64,000 bases of DNA from Duganella sp. CF402 (GTDB lineage: Bacteria > Pseudomonadota > Gammaproteobacteria > Burkholderiales > Burkholderiaceae_D): NCBI RefSeq assembly GCF_900109645.1, contig NZ_FOBG01000001.1:3772520-3836519 (forward strand), in the 5' to 3' direction. Shown in pieces: positions 63,889 to 64,000 of the stretch (the stretch's first letter is position 1; every line of letters begins with the position of its first letter). The notes under the pieces are model-generated. The model was not told where the DNA came from. It was given only the letters and a program-made list of their open reading frames with translations, and searched no databases. The translations under genes and the position numbers were made by a program.

Positions 63889-64000
63889 GTGCAAGAAACT
63901 GTCATCGCGGCCTTGCAAATTGGTTCGCATCCTGAAGGAAAACAGCAGACATGCGAACAGATCATGTCCTTTGCGGACCAGATCGTGGAATCGAAAGCGA
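63889..64000 (+). CDS. carbon-nitrogen hydrolase (nitrilase superfamily), partial
   Basis: Only the first 37 codons are in the window, starting at GTG with AAGGAA five bases upstream. 'TVIAALQIGSHPEGKQQT' is the usual first strand and loop of nitrilase/amidase superfamily proteins. The catalytic Glu-Lys-Cys lie beyond the window edge. Family call rests on this short segment and the divergent LysR arrangement. Confidence 0.55.
   Translation, partial: MQETVIAALQIGSHPEGKQQTCEQIMSFADQIVESKA

Noticed and set aside
1..64000. CRISPR array, prophage or complete integrative element
   Set aside because: No regularly spaced identical repeats of CRISPR size, no phage structural genes, and no integrase were seen.

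Overview
The window reads as chromosome of a Gram-negative, most likely a betaproteobacterium of the Oxalobacteraceae (Duganella/Massilia-like). This is inferred from protein style only: many LysR regulators, TonB-dependent receptors and secreted glycoside hydrolases, with high GC in the right half. No rRNA, tRNA or CRISPR array is supported.

Left part (about 0.3-31 kb) is less GC-rich, has wider intergenic regions and carries decayed genes, so it looks like accessory DNA. It holds two catabolic modules. Module A (0.5-15.3 kb) looks like uptake and breakdown of a plant phenolic glycoside. It has a TonB receptor, a GH3 beta-glycosidase and an esterase; a luciferase-type monooxygenase with its flavin reductase; and an operon of alpha/beta hydrolase, extradiol (VOC) dioxygenase, decayed Rieske ferredoxin, cyclase-family hydrolase and FAH-family protein, divergent from a NodD-type LysR gene. 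Between the modules lies a small XRE regulator with twin palindromic operators, cut by an IS21-family remnant, and the stub of a second TonB receptor. Module B (17-29 kb) contains an SCP2 protein, a monoglyceride-lipase-like hydrolase, a two-domain FabG-like dehydrogenase, a thiolase, a DeoR regulator, a GH78 alpha-L-rhamnosidase, a TetR regulator, an MFS transporter and an M28-type peptidase. These are tied together by a repeated dyad (GTCAA-N5-TTCTTT-N6-AAAGAA-N5-TTGAC) whose outer arms are -35 boxes of TTGACT-N17-TATATT promoters. I read it as one regulon for a rhamnose-containing lipid, such as a rhamnolipid or a rhamnosylated lipopeptide or saponin. The module ends with an Mrr-like nuclease and a TumE-like toxin/antitoxin pair.

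At about 31.0 kb the sequence switches to dense, high-GC genes. From 31 to 48 kb are ordinary genes: redoxin, GNAT, a CBM-like secreted protein with GH97, a DUF2145 pair, an ABC-F ATPase, SnoaL-like, LysR and aldo/keto reductase genes, an M14 peptidase, YkgJ, a TPR protein and a solute-binding protein. From 48 to 60 kb is a PUL-like locus for a glucuronic-acid glycan. GH3, a GH2 enzyme with the beta-glucuronidase N-x-K motif, and an unassigned 609-residue toroid protein face uronate dehydrogenase, a GH105-DUF4861 fusion and a TonB receptor. LacI-type palindromes lie in both control regions. Right of it are a helically phased GTCTAA array, a decayed IS66 element, and a LysR gene divergent from a carbon-nitrogen hydrolase gene that runs off the window.
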